A stretch of 41,265 bases of DNA, taken from the NCBI GenBank assembly GCA_937874315.1, contig CALNAE010000240.1:1-41265 (forward strand), written 5' to 3'. The notes beneath the pieces are model-generated. The model was given only the letters and a program-made list of their open reading frames with translations. It searched no databases and was not told the DNA's origin. The position numbers were made by a program, and so were the translations under genes. Each line of letters opens with the position of its first letter. Within the stretch, counting starts at the first letter, position 1. The DNA comes from an uncultured Bifidobacterium sp. GTDB lineage: Bacteria > Actinomycetota > Actinomycetes > Actinomycetales > Bifidobacteriaceae. This document shows, one piece after another, positions 8,499 through 19,040 of this stretch.

Positions 8499-9095
8499 AT
8501 GGGGTATAAGGTCGGAGACATGGTGGTGTACCCGCGTCACGGGGCTGCAAAGGTCGAAGCCATCAATGAACGAACGGTCAAGGGGATCACGCGTAAGTAT
8601 CTGCAGCTTTCCGTTCTGTCTTCCGACGGGTTGGTGATCAACGTCCCCGTTGAAAACGCCAAGAAGGTCGGGGTGCGCGACATCGTCGACGCGGAGGAGG
8701 TCTCCAAGGTATTCGAGATTCTACGTACTCCGATCGTCGAAAAGGAGATGAACTGGTCGCGCCGGTATAAGCTCAATGTCGAGAAGATCGCGACGGGGGA
8801 TGTCAACAAGATCGCGGAGGTGGTGCGCGATCTGGCGCAACGGGATGTCGACGAACACGGTTTGTCGGCTGGTGAGAAGCGCATGCTGATACGGGCGAGG
8901 AGCATTCTTACCTCCGAGATCGCACTGTCCGAGAAGATCGATGAGGACGAGGCCCAGCGGCTGTTGGACGTAAACCTCGGATACGCGGATCCGCAGCCCG
9001 GCGATGAGCGGCATCACAGCGGCGCTCCTGAGGAGCCGGCTGCGCAGACGTTGGAGCGGCTGGAACGCGAATCCAAGAAGGCCCACAAGAAATAG
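8499..9095 (+). CDS. carD: CarD family transcriptional regulator
   Basis: Start at ATG 8499, eight bases after GGAGG-type sequence at 8490-8494. The 198-residue protein opens with MGYKVGDMVVYPRHGAAKVE, the RNA-polymerase-interacting domain of CarD/CdnL proteins, followed by the helical DNA-binding region (NWSRRYKLNVEKIATGD, AEVVRDLAQRD, EKRMLIRARSILTSEIAL). The family binds the beta subunit of RNA polymerase and stabilises open complexes, mostly at rRNA and housekeeping promoters in actinobacteria. A charged tail of about 35 residues extends past the core. It is divergent from glgB, with about 137 bases between the two starts for both promoters. Confidence 0.93.
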   Translation: MGYKVGDMVVYPRHGAAKVEAINERTVKGITRKYLQLSVLSSDGLVINVPVENAKKVGVRDIVDAEEVSKVFEILRTPIVEKEMNWSRRYKLNVEKIATGDVNKIAEVVRDLAQRDVDEHGLSAGEKRMLIRARSILTSEIALSEKIDEDEAQRLLDVNLGYADPQPGDERHHSGAPEEPAAQTLERLERESKKAHKK

Positions 9096-9155
9096 CGGGG
9101 TAGAGGCTCCGTCGACGGCGGACCGGTCGCGACGGGTTCGCCGTCGTGTGGTTCG

Positions 9156-9207
9156 CGTCCGCACGACACTGATGAACGACACGTCCGCACGACACTGATG
9201 AACCAGA
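9156..9207. repeat. 26-base tandem duplication
   Basis: Two adjacent copies of a 26-base unit (9156-9181 and 9182-9207) share the first 22 bases, beginning cgtccgcacgacactgatga. They lie between convergent carD and the ZnuA-like gene. No stem-loop with a T-run is obvious here. Confidence 0.8.
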
Positions 9208-9268
9208 CGTTTCGGTCGCCGTCGCCGCCGCGCTGATTCACAAACCGACATTACGGTGACGGCCGCAG

Positions 9269-10291
9269 TCAGTCCTTCGATGAGGTGGACGGGGACGGAG
9301 TTGCCGAATCGGTTGTGGTGGCGGAGGGACTCGATGAGGGCGACTCCCGTTCATGCTTCGCAACCGTGTCGGATGGTATGTCGGTGGATAGCCGATCGAC
9401 GATATCGGCTATCCACGAGACCAGATCCTTGTCATCTTGCGGTAGCTGTTCGGTTACGTTCAGAACCGGCACCTTGTTCTGCTGCGCGGACTGAATCAAT
9501 GTGGTCGCGGCGACGCTGGGCACCTGTGCGTTGGCGATGAGCACATCGACCTTGCATTGTTCAAGCAGGCGCTGGAAATTGTCCATGTCCGCGGTTCCGG
9601 GCTCCATGGACGATGCGGCGGCCTGCGCATAGCCGCGCGGCGTAAGCTCTTTGAACCCCATCTCGGCCATGAGATAATAGGTCACGGCGTCCGTGGCGGC
9701 ATATGTGGGTGCCTTGTGATCCGCGCCGAAGGTCTTCATGGCTTTCTCAAGCGTGTTTTCCTCGTCATCCCATTGCTTGAGTCTGGCCGCGAAGGCTTTT
9801 TTCTTCGCGGGACGTTCCTTCGAGAACGCATCGGCCAGTTCCGAGGCCATGCCCTTGCGCGCGTCCTTGGAAAACCATAGATGAGGATTGTCGCCTTCCA
9901 AGGCGCCGACGATGTCCGCGGCGGAGATGGTCTGAGTGCCCTTCGCGCCGTTCTTCGCAGCCCAACTGTCATAACCTGCGCCATTGGAGACCAATATGGT
10001 CGCCTTCTGAAGTTTTGCGATATCGGAGGCCTTCGGCTCGAATTCGTGCGGATTGGCGGTTGTCGAGGTGATGATGGTGGTGACGTTCACATCGTCGCCG
10101 CCTATTTGTTTGGCCAATGAACCCCATTGGCTCACGGAGGCCACGACGGCGATGGGCCCGGCCGCCGGCTTGGGTGTCGAGGTCGCTGTGGGTGCGGACG
10201 AGCGCCATTGGCACGCCGACAGTGAAATCGTCAGACCTGCCGCGACCACGGTTGCCAGAATCCGTCTCAACGTCTGTGCATGCAGCCCCAT
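9269..10291 (-). CDS. ZnuA-like metal ABC transporter substrate-binding lipoprotein
   Basis: A 340-residue cluster A-I solute-binding protein. It has a signal peptide with lipobox LSAC (Cys27), so it is probably a lipoprotein on the outer face of the membrane. NPHEFEP (His82) and DNPHLWF (His137) match two metal ligands of ZnuA/PsaA proteins. The position of the third His (usually in an HDA motif) reads ATDAV here (Thr199-Asp200), and the final Asp is not evident, so metal choice or binding may differ. A Ser/Thr/Pro-rich tail of about 30 residues ends the protein. GGAAAGG precedes the start. No ABC ATPase or permease lies beside it, so it must work with a distant transporter. Confidence 0.85.
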   Translation of the reverse strand: MGLHAQTLRRILATVVAAGLTISLSACQWRSSAPTATSTPKPAAGPIAVVASVSQWGSLAKQIGGDDVNVTTIITSTTANPHEFEPKASDIAKLQKATILVSNGAGYDSWAAKNGAKGTQTISAADIVGALEGDNPHLWFSKDARKGMASELADAFSKERPAKKKAFAARLKQWDDEENTLEKAMKTFGADHKAPTYAATDAVTYYLMAEMGFKELTPRGYAQAAASSMEPGTADMDNFQRLLEQCKVDVLIANAQVPSVAATTLIQSAQQNKVPVLNVTEQLPQDDKDLVSWIADIVDRLSTDIPSDTVAKHERESPSSSPSATTTDSATPSPSTSSKD

Positions 10292-10446
10292 AACAGCCTT
10301 TCCGCCTCTCTCCGTCTTCGGATATCACATGGCGGTCGTTGGACGAAGACCTGCTTCGTGATGCAAACCACGCGACATGTACGACTCTACCTCACGTTAA
10401 TCTATCGTCTGGAGGGTTCATCGGCAAACGGAGAAGAGGTTGGCAT

Positions 10447-11325
10447 ATGCCCATAATGCTCGACGGCACCATGGTGGCTTCCACGATCAAGCGTGATCTG
10501 GCCAAACGGGTGGCGATACTGGCGCACCGGGGTGTGCGACCAGGTCTGGGGACGTTGCTGGTGGGTGACGACCCTGCGTCCGCACGTTACGTGGCGGGCA
10601 AACACGCCGATTGCACCGAAGTGGGCATTCGATCGATTCAGCGTACGCTGCCGGTGGATGCGAGCCAGGAACGGATCATGCGCAGCATCCACGAGCTGAA
10701 CGAGGACCGTGCCTGCACCGGTTTCATCGTCCAGCTGCCGCTCCCGGACGGCATCGATCAGAATGCGATCGCCGATGCCATCGACCCCGCAAAAGATGCG
10801 GATGGCATGCACCCCTATAACTTGGGGCAATTGGTGTTGCATGTCGATGGGGCGCCTGACACGCCCCAACCGTGCACGCCGAGGGGCATCGTGGAGCTGT
10901 TGACCCGGTATCGGCTTGATTTGGAAGGCAAAAACGTCTGTGTGATCGGTCGCGGCGTCACCGTGGGCCGCACCGTCGGTCTGTTGTTGACTCGGCGCAG
11001 CTCCAACGCCACCGTGACGCTGTGCCATACGGGAACCCGCGATATTGAGCGGATCATGCGGGACGCCGATGTCATCATCGCGGCGGCGGGACGACCGGGA
11101 TTCGTCACGCCGGCGACCATGAAACGCGGCGCGGTGCTCGTGGACGTGGGCATTACCAGGATGCTGGACAGAGCCACGGGTCGGTATCGCATCAGGGGAG
11201 ACGTCGATAAGGCCTGTTATCCATTGGCCGGTGCCTATACGCCGAATCCCGGCGGTGTGGGGCCGATGACCAGGGCGATGTTGCTGACCAACGTCGTGGA
11301 GATGGCGGAGCGTTCGGCGCGATGA
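10447..11325 (+). CDS. folD: Bifunctional methylene-THF dehydrogenase/cyclohydrolase
   Basis: Start at ATG 10447 (AGAAGAGG upstream); 292 residues, the usual FolD length. The motifs are ARYVAGKHADCTEVG with catalytic Lys52, the QLPLP signature, DPAKDADGMHP with the conserved Asp, and the NADP-binding loop VIGRGVTVGRTVG. The C-terminal signature is PNPGGVGPMT. The enzyme interconverts 5,10-methylene-, methenyl- and 10-formyl-tetrahydrofolate in one-carbon metabolism in the cytoplasm. It is divergent from the ZnuA-like gene and lies 131 bases upstream of rpsA, which probably has its own promoter. Confidence 0.95.
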   Translation: MPIMLDGTMVASTIKRDLAKRVAILAHRGVRPGLGTLLVGDDPASARYVAGKHADCTEVGIRSIQRTLPVDASQERIMRSIHELNEDRACTGFIVQLPLPDGIDQNAIADAIDPAKDADGMHPYNLGQLVLHVDGAPDTPQPCTPRGIVELLTRYRLDLEGKNVCVIGRGVTVGRTVGLLLTRRSSNATVTLCHTGTRDIERIMRDADVIIAAAGRPGFVTPATMKRGAVLVDVGITRMLDRATGRYRIRGDVDKACYPLAGAYTPNPGGVGPMTRAMLLTNVVEMAERSAR

Positions 11326-11456
11326 CACGCCCGGATTATTATGATGATTTTGGACAGGGTCTCTTGTATCCTGAACCTTGTATGTGTCCGAAAGGGCGCA
11401 CGATAACTGAATACGGTAATTTATCCATCCACTAGTTAACAGAAACCACTTATTTA

Positions 11457-12941
11457 ATGGCAGAGAACAATACGGAAGTCACCAAGGTCGCGATTAACGA
11501 CATCGGTACCGAAGAGGACTTCATCAAGGCAGTCGATTCCACCATCAAGAATTTTGACGATGGCGATTTGGTCGAGGGGACGGTCGTGAAGGTTGATCAC
11601 GACGAGGTCCTGGTCGATATCGGCTACAAGACCGAGGGTGTCATTCCCTCCCGTGAGCTTTCCATCAAGAAAGACGTCAAGCCCGATGAGGTTGTTGAGG
11701 TCGGGGACCCCATCGAAGCTTTGGTCGTCACCAAGGAAGATAAAGAGGGTCGTCTGATTCTGTCCAAGAAGCGTGCTCAGTACGAACGCGCTTGGGGCGA
11801 CATCGAGAAGATCAAGGAGAACGACGGCGTCGTCGAAGGCACTGTCATCGAGGCTGTCAAGGGCGGTTTGATCGTGGACATCGGTCTGCGTGGCTTCCTA
11901 CCTGCTTCCTTGGTCGAAATGCGGCGCGTCCGCGATCTTTCCCCCTACATCGGGCAGAAGATCAAGGCCAAGATTCTCGAGCTCGACAAGAACCGCAACA
12001 ACGTGGTGCTTTCCCGTCGTCAATATCTCGAGGAAACCCAGTCCGAAGTGCGCGAGACCTTCCTGTCTCAGCTTAAAAAGGGTCAGATCCGTGAAGGGGT
12101 CGTCTCCTCGATCGTCAACTTCGGCGCGTTCGTCGATCTGGGCGGCGTCGATGGCCTGATCCACGTTTCCGAGCTGTCTTGGAAGCACATCGATCATCCG
12201 TCCGAGGTCGTCAAGGTCGGAGACAAGGTCACCGTCGAGGTGCTCGACGTCGATCTCGATCGCGAGCGTATCTCCCTGTCGCTCAAGGCAACCCAGGAAG
12301 ACCCATGGCAGCGTTTCGCCCGTACCCATGTGCCCGGGCAGATCGTCAAGGGCAAGGTCACCAAGATCGTGCAGTTCGGCGTCTTCGTCTCCGTCGAAGA
12401 CGGCATCGAGGGTCTGGTGCATATCTCCGAGCTGGCCAACCGCCACGTGGAGAATCCGGAAACCGTCGTCAAGCCGAACGAAGAGGTCTTCGTCAAGGTT
12501 ATCGATGTCGATCTCGATCGTCGTCGTATCTCCCTGTCGCTCAAGCAGGCCAACGACTCCGTCGATCCGTCCTCTGAGGACTTCGATCCGGCGCTGTACG
12601 GCATGCCCGCCGAATATGACGAGGAAGGCAACTACAAGTATCCGGAAGGCTTCGATCCATCCACCAATGAGTGGATCGCCGGATACGAGACGCAGCGTCA
12701 GGAATGGGAGTCGCAGTACGCGACCGCCCATGACCTGTGGGAGCAGCACAAGGCATTCGCCGCGAAGGAGATCGAGAACGCCGCCACTTCGGCAGCCGAA
12801 GATGGACAGGGTTCTCATGAGGAGAAGGCCGAAGAGACTTCGTCCTCCAACTACTCCACCGACGCGAATTCCGAAGGCACGCTGGCTGGCTCCGATCAGC
12901 TCGCCGCTTTGCGCGAACAGTTGCTGAGCGAAAAGAAGTGA
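11457..12941 (+). CDS. rpsA: 30S ribosomal protein S1
   Basis: A 494-residue S1 with four OB-fold S1 repeats beginning near residues 37, 123, 209 and 295. Repeats 3 and 4 are the most canonical (IVNFGAFVDLGGVDGLIHVSEL; IVQFGVFVSVEDGIEGLVHISEL), each followed by ERISLSLK or RRISLSLK. S1 helps the ribosome bind messages lacking strong Shine-Dalgarno sequences. The acidic, Ser/Thr-rich tail after about residue 440 is low complexity. The gene itself has no Shine-Dalgarno sequence: the 20 bases before the ATG (11457) are AT-rich. That fits self-regulated S1 genes in other bacteria. A hairpin terminator follows 6 bases after the stop. Confidence 0.96.
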   Translation: MAENNTEVTKVAINDIGTEEDFIKAVDSTIKNFDDGDLVEGTVVKVDHDEVLVDIGYKTEGVIPSRELSIKKDVKPDEVVEVGDPIEALVVTKEDKEGRLILSKKRAQYERAWGDIEKIKENDGVVEGTVIEAVKGGLIVDIGLRGFLPASLVEMRRVRDLSPYIGQKIKAKILELDKNRNNVVLSRRQYLEETQSEVRETFLSQLKKGQIREGVVSSIVNFGAFVDLGGVDGLIHVSELSWKHIDHPSEVVKVGDKVTVEVLDVDLDRERISLSLKATQEDPWQRFARTHVPGQIVKGKVTKIVQFGVFVSVEDGIEGLVHISELANRHVENPETVVKPNEEVFVKVIDVDLDRRRISLSLKQANDSVDPSSEDFDPALYGMPAEYDEEGNYKYPEGFDPSTNEWIAGYETQRQEWESQYATAHDLWEQHKAFAAKEIENAATSAAEDGQGSHEEKAEETSSSNYSTDANSEGTLAGSDQLAALREQLLSEKK

Positions 12942-12947
12942 ATCGTA

Positions 12948-12980
12948 CCCGCGGACGCCGGATATACCCGCGTCCGCGGG
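12948..12980 (+). terminator. rpsA terminator hairpin
   Basis: A perfect 11-base inverted repeat (cccgcggacgc at 12948-12958, complement at 12970-12980) with an 11-base loop begins just after the rpsA stop codon. A short T-containing stretch (catcgtttcc) follows. Confidence 0.75.
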
Positions 12981-13089
12981 CATCGTTTCCTATGACGTGG
13001 TGACTCGTCGGCGAGCGAAACGTCGATCCGAATCGCTGAAGGAGTCGAGGACATTAGACCGAGTGCCGTGCCGATGAGTGTCCCGGGTG

Positions 13090-13124
13090 AAAGCCCGGTC
13101 CCCTGTAACGGGGACCGGGCTTTT
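13090..13124 (+). terminator. Second strong intrinsic terminator
   Basis: A perfect 14-base stem (aaagcccggtcccc at 13090-13103, complement at 13110-13123) closes a 6-base loop and ends in TTTT. It lies 110 bases after the rpsA hairpin with no protein gene between, so it is either a back-up terminator or the 3' end of a small RNA. Confidence 0.85.
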
Positions 13125-13149
13125 GCCGTATCGGCGCGTATCGCGGCAT

Positions 13150-13185
13150 CGTTCGTCGCGCCGTAGCCGGCAGGTGCGACGAACG
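13150..13185. repeat. Inverted repeat upstream of coaE
   Basis: cgttcgtcgc (13150-13159) pairs perfectly with gcgacgaacg (13176-13185) across a 16-base gap. It ends 28 bases before the coaE start, where an operator or a 5'-UTR hairpin could lie. Nothing identifies a regulator. Confidence 0.5.
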
Positions 13186-13213
13186 TTAGGCGGCGGACGC
13201 TAGGATAAAGGGC

Positions 13214-13876
13214 ATGTGTTGCATTCGTATCGGTCTGACCGGTGGCATCGCCGCGGGCAAAAGCACCGTCGCCGCCCGCCTGCGTGAACTGGGCGCCTAC
13301 GTCATCGATTACGATGTGCTCGCCGCCGCCGTGGTCGCCCCGGGGAGCGAGGGAATGCGTCAGATCGTGCGGGCATTCGGCGTGCGGGCCATGCGCGAGG
13401 ACGGCACATTGAACCGTGCGTGGATGGCCGAACATATCTTTGGCGTCGCGGCGGATCGGGATGCCCGCGATCGTCTTGATGCGATCGAGCATCCATTGAT
13501 CTATGAGCTGGCGAAACGAAAAGACCGGGAATTTCGATGTGATTCTTCGCGGCGGACGCATGGGCCCGATGGCGTGCGGGTCGACGGATGCCGCGTCATC
13601 GTTCACGATGTTCCGCTTCTGGCCGAGGTCATCGACGTGATCCCCTTTGCCTTCGAACATATCGTCACGGTGGAGGCGCCGGAATCCGTACGGATCGAGC
13701 GGATGATGCACGCCCGGGCGATGAGTCGCGCGCAGGCCGAGGACCGGATCCGCCATCAGACGAATCGCGAGAATCGCCTGAAGATAGCCGATATAGTCAT
13801 CGATGCGACACAACCTATCGAACGAATGTTCGAAACCGTTGATACGCTGTATGATCAATGGACCGCGCGTTCGTAG
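13214..13876 (+). CDS. coaE: Dephospho-CoA kinase
   Basis: A 220-residue P-loop kinase with Walker A GGIAAGKS (residues 10-17) right at the N-terminus and VIDYDVLAAAVVAPGS in the CoA-binding region. The last step of coenzyme A synthesis, phosphorylation of dephospho-CoA, is the family role. About 20 residues near 104-124 (a basic stretch with RRTHGPDG) appear inserted before HDVPLLAE. AGGA at 13202-13205 is at fair spacing for ATG 13214. The 3' end of the gene carries the LexA box that probably drives uvrB, which starts 49 bases downstream. Confidence 0.93.
   Translation: MCCIRIGLTGGIAAGKSTVAARLRELGAYVIDYDVLAAAVVAPGSEGMRQIVRAFGVRAMREDGTLNRAWMAEHIFGVAADRDARDRLDAIEHPLIYELAKRKDREFRCDSSRRTHGPDGVRVDGCRVIVHDVPLLAEVIDVIPFAFEHIVTVEAPESVRIERMMHARAMSRAQAEDRIRHQTNRENRLKIADIVIDATQPIERMFETVDTLYDQWTARS
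13818..13833 (+). promoter_or_regulatory. LexA (SOS) box inside coaE, upstream of uvrB
   Basis: TCGAACGAATGTTCGA is an exact match to TCGAAC-N4-GTTCGA. It sits within the last 60 bases of coaE and 92 bases before the uvrB ATG, so uvrB is probably damage-inducible from an internal promoter. Confidence 0.85.
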
Positions 13877-13925
13877 AGGCGATGGATGTCTTGTCCGACG
13901 TGCGCTGGCGCTGGAGAGGAACGGC

Positions 13926-16037
<2,112 letters not shown>

Positions 16038-16043
16038 TTGGGG

Positions 16044-16072
16044 CCGCGGTCCCCGGGCTGTCAGGACCACGG
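16044..16072 (+). terminator. Weak hairpin after uvrB
   Basis: ccgcggtcc (16044-16052) pairs with ggaccacgg (16064-16072) with one mismatch, starting a few bases after the uvrB stop. There is no T-run, so terminator function is only possible. Confidence 0.35.
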
Positions 16073-16115
16073 ATCACAGCGCCGAAGCCGATAGAGCGCC
16101 AGGAAGGAGCCCCGA

Positions 16116-17144
16116 ATGTTGAGGTCACCGGTGATTCGTATGCTGGGAGGTATGTCTGAAACCCCGCTGGCGTTCATGTTCGTTACCTTCGTTGTCTTTG
16201 TGGTGTTCTTTGTCGTGGATCTTTTCGTCATCGGACGTAAGCCACATGTGCCCTCAACCCGGGAGTGCGTGCAGCATATCGCGTTCTTCGTCGCGGCGGC
16301 GCTGATATTCGGCGTGTGCGTATGGTTCGTCGCCGGCGCGAAGCCTGCCGTCGAGTTTTATTCCGGCTGGCTGACGGAATATTCCCTCAGCATCGATAAT
16401 CTATTCGTCTTCGTGATCATCATGTCGAATTTCGCGGTCCCCAAGCAGCTGCAGAAGTACGTGCTCAGCGTCGGGATCACCGTGGCGCTGATACTACGCG
16501 GATTGTTTATTCTGGTCGGCGCCGCGATCATCAGTAGATTCACCTGGGTGTTTTTCCTGTTTGGGGCGTTCCTCATTTACACGGCGGTCAAACTTGTGTT
16601 GGGCGGTGGCGATGACGATGAGGAATACCACGAGAACGCGTTGATTCATGCGCTGCGCAAAGTCGTCAAAGTCACCGATTCCTATGATGGCGAGCGTTTA
16701 CGCACCACGATCGGGGGAGCGCGGTACTGGACGCCGATGCTGATCGTATTTTTGACCATCGGTACCACCGACGTCATGTTCGCATTCGATTCCATTCCCG
16801 CGATCTTCGGTCTGACGAGGGATCCTTTCATCGTTTTTTCGGCGAATGTCTTCGCGCTGCTCGGTCTGCAGCAATTGTATTTTCTGCTTGGTGCGCTGCT
16901 GGACAAACTGGTGTACCTGCCCGCGGGGTTATCGGTGGTGCTGGGCTTCATCGGCGTCAAGCTCATCATGGAGGCGCTGCATGGCAATTCCCTGCCATTC
17001 ATCAATGGCGGGCAGCCGATCGAGCAGGTACCCGAGATTCCCACATGGCTTTCGCTGGTCGTGATCGTGGTGGCGATCGGGGGAGCGGCCCTCGCCAGTG
17101 TGATTGCCATGCGCAGGGTCGAATCATCCTCGAAGGAAGAGTGA
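16116..17144 (+). CDS. TerC family integral membrane protein
   Basis: A 342-residue polytopic membrane protein with about nine hydrophobic segments. The family core is present: the EYSLSIDNLFVFVIIMSNF helix with its conserved Asp, and GTTDVMFAFDSIPAIFGLTRDPFIVF with two conserved Asp residues. TerC proteins are linked to tellurite resistance and, in several bacteria, to manganese export. GAAGGAG lies 6 bases before ATG 16116; ATG 16152 is a possible internal start. The 78-base gap after uvrB is too short and lacks motifs for a Mn riboswitch, so its control is unknown. Confidence 0.9.
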   Translation: MLRSPVIRMLGGMSETPLAFMFVTFVVFVVFFVVDLFVIGRKPHVPSTRECVQHIAFFVAAALIFGVCVWFVAGAKPAVEFYSGWLTEYSLSIDNLFVFVIIMSNFAVPKQLQKYVLSVGITVALILRGLFILVGAAIISRFTWVFFLFGAFLIYTAVKLVLGGGDDDEEYHENALIHALRKVVKVTDSYDGERLRTTIGGARYWTPMLIVFLTIGTTDVMFAFDSIPAIFGLTRDPFIVFSANVFALLGLQQLYFLLGALLDKLVYLPAGLSVVLGFIGVKLIMEALHGNSLPFINGGQPIEQVPEIPTWLSLVVIVVAIGGAALASVIAMRRVESSSKEE

Positions 17145-17456
17145 CAAGGTCGGGTTGTGCCGCCACGAAACGCAGTTCGCAAACCCGTGTCGGGGCATGA
17201 TCGAGACCGTTGCGCGGCCTGCGCAGATCGTCGTGAACGTGGACCACGGGAAAATGTGCATGCACATTACTGCACCGGTGACACGGCGTATTTTTGAACC
17301 TTATTTTTCCCTCTTGGCGCTGATAACATTGAACTGTTAACGCACACAACACGCCCAGACAAATTCATGGATTACGGTGGTGCCTCCTAGTAGACTGGGC
17401 TGCGGAAGTTGGGCCACACGGCCCAATCGTTACAGTCAAGATAGGCAGGCATGTAT
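17145..17456. promoter_or_regulatory. Upstream region of pyk with palindrome and hairpin
   Basis: This 312-base gap holds no gene. It contains a perfect 16-base palindrome, aatgtgcatgcacatt (17253-17268). An AT-rich stretch (17288-17312) could hold promoter elements. A small perfect hairpin ttgggcc-acac-ggcccaa (17409-17426) lies 30 bases before the pyk start. The palindrome is a plausible operator for an unidentified regulator. Confidence 0.5.
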
Positions 17457-18899
17457 ATGAGAAAAGCCAAGATTGTTGATACCATCGGCCCCGCAACCGA
17501 ATCGCTCGAAAAACTCACTCAGCTCGTTGAGGCTGGTATGGATGTGGCTCGTCTGAACCGTTCACACGGTACGGCGGAAGATCATCTCAAGGTGTACAAC
17601 AACCTGCGTCAGGCATCGAAGACCACCGGTCGCAACGTCGCAGCGCTCGTTGATCTCCAAGGTCCGAAGATTCGCTGTGGTTGGTTCAAGAAGAACTCCG
17701 ACGGCGAGGACATGGTTCAGCTCAAGGAGGGTCAGGAATTCGTCATCACCACCGATGACGTCGAGGGTGATGAGCATCGCACTTCCACGACGTTCAAGGG
17801 TCTGCCGGGTGATTGCCATGCGGGCGATCCGATCCTCATCGACGACGGTAAGGTCCGTCTTGAGGTCACCAAGGTCGAGGGCAACGACGTGCATACCAAG
17901 GTCGTCGTCGCCGGACCGGTGTCCAGCCATAAGGGCATCAACCTTCCGGGCGTCGCGGTCAGCCTGCCGGCATTGACGGACAAGGATGAGAAGGATCTGC
18001 GCTGGGCCATTCAGACCGGCGCCGATATCATCGCCATGTCCTTCGTGCGGTTCGCTACCGACATCGATCGTGCCCATGAGATCATGGACGAAGAGGGTCG
18101 TCGTATCCCGATCGTCGCGAAGATCGAGAAGCCTCAGGCGGTTGAGAACCTGGAGGAGATCGTCAAGGCCTTCGACGGCATCATGGTTGCACGCGGCGAT
18201 ATGGCCGTGGAGATGCCATTCGAAGAGGTGCCGCTGGTCACCAAGCGCTGCATCGAATTGGCTCGTCAGTATTCGAAGCCGGTCATTGTGGCGACTGAGG
18301 TTCTCGGTTCTATGGTCCACACGCCGGTGCCGTCGCGCGCCGAGGCTTCCGACTGCGCTAACGCCATCTTCGATGGCGCCGATGCCACGATGACCTCGAA
18401 TGAGACCGCCGTCGGCGAATATCCGGTGCAAACCGTCAAGACCATGAACCGCATCTCCACCTATGCCACTGAGCATGGCTTCGATCGCATCCCCAAGATG
18501 AAGAGCCTGGATATGTCCAGCACCGGCGCGGTGTCTTCGGCCGCCGTTGATCTGGCTGATAAGCTCAACGCCAAGGCGATCGTCGCCTACACGCAGACCG
18601 GTCATACGGTGCAGCGCGTGTCGCGCGAACGTCCGGCCGCTCCGATCTACGGCTTGACCAATGACGCGCACACATATCGCTGGCTCGCCCTGAGCTGGGG
18701 CACCGAGGGCTTCCTGCTCAAGGACGACTATCACGATATGAGCCGTAAGGATCTTATGGTCTTCACCGACAAGATCCTGCGCGACGCGGGCAAGGTCAAC
18801 AACGGAGACAAGATCGTCATCCTGAGTTCCGCCCAGGGCGTTCACCAGCCCGGACGCACGGATTCGATCTATGTGCATACCGTCGGCGCCTGCGACTGA
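17457..18899 (+). CDS. pyk: Pyruvate kinase
   Basis: A 480-residue enzyme that converts phosphoenolpyruvate and ADP to pyruvate and ATP. Start taken at ATG 17457 because AGGCAGG then sits about 7 bases away; ATG 17451 would be too close. The motifs are MRKAKIVDTIGPA, MDVARLNRSHG, KIRCGWF, the IVAKIEKPQAVENLEEIV Lys region, MVARGDMAVEMPFEEVP and GADATMTSNETAVGEYP. The last two depart from the textbook forms (GDLGVE and MLSGETA), but the key charged residues remain. A regulatory C-terminal domain follows (AYTQTGHTVQRVSRERP). A 23-base-pair hairpin lies downstream. Confidence 0.95.
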   Translation: MRKAKIVDTIGPATESLEKLTQLVEAGMDVARLNRSHGTAEDHLKVYNNLRQASKTTGRNVAALVDLQGPKIRCGWFKKNSDGEDMVQLKEGQEFVITTDDVEGDEHRTSTTFKGLPGDCHAGDPILIDDGKVRLEVTKVEGNDVHTKVVVAGPVSSHKGINLPGVAVSLPALTDKDEKDLRWAIQTGADIIAMSFVRFATDIDRAHEIMDEEGRRIPIVAKIEKPQAVENLEEIVKAFDGIMVARGDMAVEMPFEEVPLVTKRCIELARQYSKPVIVATEVLGSMVHTPVPSRAEASDCANAIFDGADATMTSNETAVGEYPVQTVKTMNRISTYATEHGFDRIPKMKSLDMSSTGAVSSAAVDLADKLNAKAIVAYTQTGHTVQRVSRERPAAPIYGLTNDAHTYRWLALSWGTEGFLLKDDYHDMSRKDLMVFTDKILRDAGKVNNGDKIVILSSAQGVHQPGRTDSIYVHTVGACD

Positions 18900-18951
18900 T
18901 GATGTCGCTGCCCGGGGTTCGTCACGGCTGATGTGACGGGTCCTAGGGAGA

Positions 18952-19005
18952 AGCAATGCGATTGGCCGTCAACCTCGGAAGGGGTTGACGGCCAATCGCA
19001 TTGCT
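18952..19005. terminator. Bidirectional terminator between pyk and Nudix gene
   Basis: A perfect 23-base inverted repeat (18952-18974 with 18983-19005) closes an 8-base loop. It sits 53 bases after the pyk stop and 36 bases beyond the end of the convergent Nudix gene, so it can serve both transcripts. Confidence 0.9.
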
Positions 19006-19040
19006 GTCGCTGTTCTGTCGGTGTTTCCTGCCGCCGGGAG

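Noticed and set aside
16038..16115. A yybP-ykoY (Mn) riboswitch before the TerC gene
   Set aside because: The gap is only 78 bases and lacks the conserved paired loops of that riboswitch.
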